DNA of 6,019 nt from Candidatus Omnitrophota bacterium (lineage in GTDB: Bacteria; Omnitrophota; Omnitrophia; Omnitrophales; Danuiimicrobiaceae), in contig JACQQP010000179.1 of NCBI GenBank assembly GCA_016206945.1, positions 1 to 6,019 on the forward strand. Direction: 5' to 3'. Below the pieces are notes generated by a model. The model was not told the DNA's origin and did not search any database. It was given only the letters and a program-made list of their open reading frames with translations. Positions 5,209 to 6,019 of the stretch are shown here, in pieces (the stretch's first letter is position 1; each line of letters opens with the position of its first letter). Position numbers and translations under genes: made by a program.

Positions 5209-6019
5209 ATGGAAAAAAAACTTAAAGAGCTTGCTCGGCTCGTTCAAGGAACGGTCGTCGGGGATGGCGAAACCGTTATTTCAGGAATTACTTCTGCCGA
5301 ATTGCCGCAAGCAGGCTGTCTTGCTTACCTGACAGACTCCAAAAAACTTTCTGAAATGGAAATCTCTCCTGTCGCCGCCCTGATCGTGCCCAATGAAATT
5401 CGCTCTTCCAAAAAGCCCCTGATCCAATCGGAAAACCCAAAACTGGCCTGGTCCGTCTTGCTGGGCCTTTTTGAACCTCCAAGAGGCTTTTCCAAAACCA
5501 TTTCGGAGAAAGCCTTTATCGCGAAGAGCGCTGAGATCGGAAAAGAAGTGACCATCGAACCTTTCGCTTTCATCGGGGAGCGGGCCAGACTTGGCAATCG
5601 ATCTGTCGTTCGTTCCTATAGTTACATCGGTGAAGAAACGAAAATCGGAGAAGACTCAGTCATTCATCCCCATGTTGTGCTTTATCCCAAGACTCAAATA
5701 GGAAATCGCGTCATCATTCACGCAGGTTCCATTATTGGGGCAGACGGTTTCGGATATGTCTTCGATGGGGCGAAACAGGCGAAAATCCCACAAGTGGGAA
5801 ATGTGGTGATTAAAGACGACGTGGAAATCGGTGCCTGCGTCACAATTGACCGCGCCACCATCGGTTCCACTGTGATTGGCCAAGGGGTTAAAATTGATAA
5901 CCTCGTTCAAATCGCCCATAATGTAGAAATTGGAAGCCACACTTGTCTTTCGGCACAGGTGGGAATTTCGGGGAGTTCCAAAGTGGGAAATTATGTCACG
6001 ATGGGGGGACGTGTTGGAC
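5209..6019 (+). CDS. lpxD: UDP-3-O-acylglucosamine N-acyltransferase LpxD, 3' end cut by window
   Basis: Third step of lipid A synthesis: transfers a 3-hydroxyacyl chain from acyl carrier protein to the free amine of UDP-3-O-acylglucosamine. The visible 270 residues comprise the N-terminal uridine-binding LpxD domain (about 1-95, with VISGITSAELPQAGCLAYL) and then a left-handed beta helix of hexapeptide repeats from about residue 100. Conserved GADGFGY (177-183), DRATIG (214-219) and QIAHNVEIG with the catalytic His237 are present. The family is usually about 340 residues, so roughly 70 are missing at the window edge; no stop or frameshift is seen. The ATG matches the family N-terminus, and the next in-frame Met (residue 50) is too late. 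No SD precedes it; instead a promoter lies directly upstream. Here lpxD appears to begin its own transcript, unlike the familiar bamA-skp-lpxD order. Confidence 0.95.
   Translation, partial: MEKKLKELARLVQGTVVGDGETVISGITSAELPQAGCLAYLTDSKKLSEMEISPVAALIVPNEIRSSKKPLIQSENPKLAWSVLLGLFEPPRGFSKTISEKAFIAKSAEIGKEVTIEPFAFIGERARLGNRSVVRSYSYIGEETKIGEDSVIHPHVVLYPKTQIGNRVIIHAGSIIGADGFGYVFDGAKQAKIPQVGNVVIKDDVEIGACVTIDRATIGSTVIGQGVKIDNLVQIAHNVEIGSHTCLSAQVGISGSSKVGNYVTMGGRVG

Noticed and set aside
5325..5940. Minus-strand reading frames opposite lpxD
   Set aside because: They overlap the clear lpxD coding sequence and have no family resemblance.

Overview
The window looks like chromosomal DNA from a Gram-negative (diderm) bacterium, probably an uncultured lineage. 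It carries the start of lpxD (lipid A synthesis), two lipoprotein signal peptides with clear lipobox cysteines, and a periplasmic-type cell-wall amidase. A stand-alone SWIB-domain protein, known from Chlamydiae, Planctomycetes and several candidate phyla, is compatible with such a lineage, but I cannot name a phylum from the sequence. No phage, integrase, intact transposase or CRISPR array is seen.

Layout, left to right. Positions 1-139 hold two copies of a 59-bp hairpin-forming repeat (REP-like). Positions 170-635 hold a monocistronic minus-strand SWIB-domain gene with its own -10 box, Shine-Dalgarno (SD) sequence and intrinsic terminator. Positions 654-832 are the structured 3' region of the next transcript: four consecutive hairpins, the last being a terminator. 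Positions 834-3892 are a minus-strand gene string, read from right to left: a 70-aa unknown protein, a pterin-4a-carbinolamine dehydratase, a LysM/amidase lipoprotein, and a secreted endonuclease/exonuclease/phosphatase-family protein. The gaps are 3, 42 and 8 bp, so it is probably one operon.

Upstream of that string, at 3929-4121 on the minus strand, is a long untranslated leader. It has an 11-bp closing helix, an inner helix, an apical hairpin and then a strong intrinsic terminator just before the operon's ribosome binding site. One strand of the inner helix can instead pair over 12 contiguous positions with the 5' arm of the terminator. This is the layout of a riboswitch or attenuator, and it is the most interesting element in the window. 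I do not recognise it as a known class.

Positions 4166-5062 (minus) encode a lipoprotein that also has a C-terminal membrane anchor. Divergent from it, lpxD starts at 5209 and runs off the right end. Its promoter-like hexamers (TTGACT-17-TAGAAT) lie so close to the ATG that the mRNA would be leaderless or nearly so.

Functionally, most of the window concerns the cell envelope (lipid A, lipoproteins, peptidoglycan amidase, exported EEP protein). The pterin dehydratase and the SWIB protein are the exceptions.
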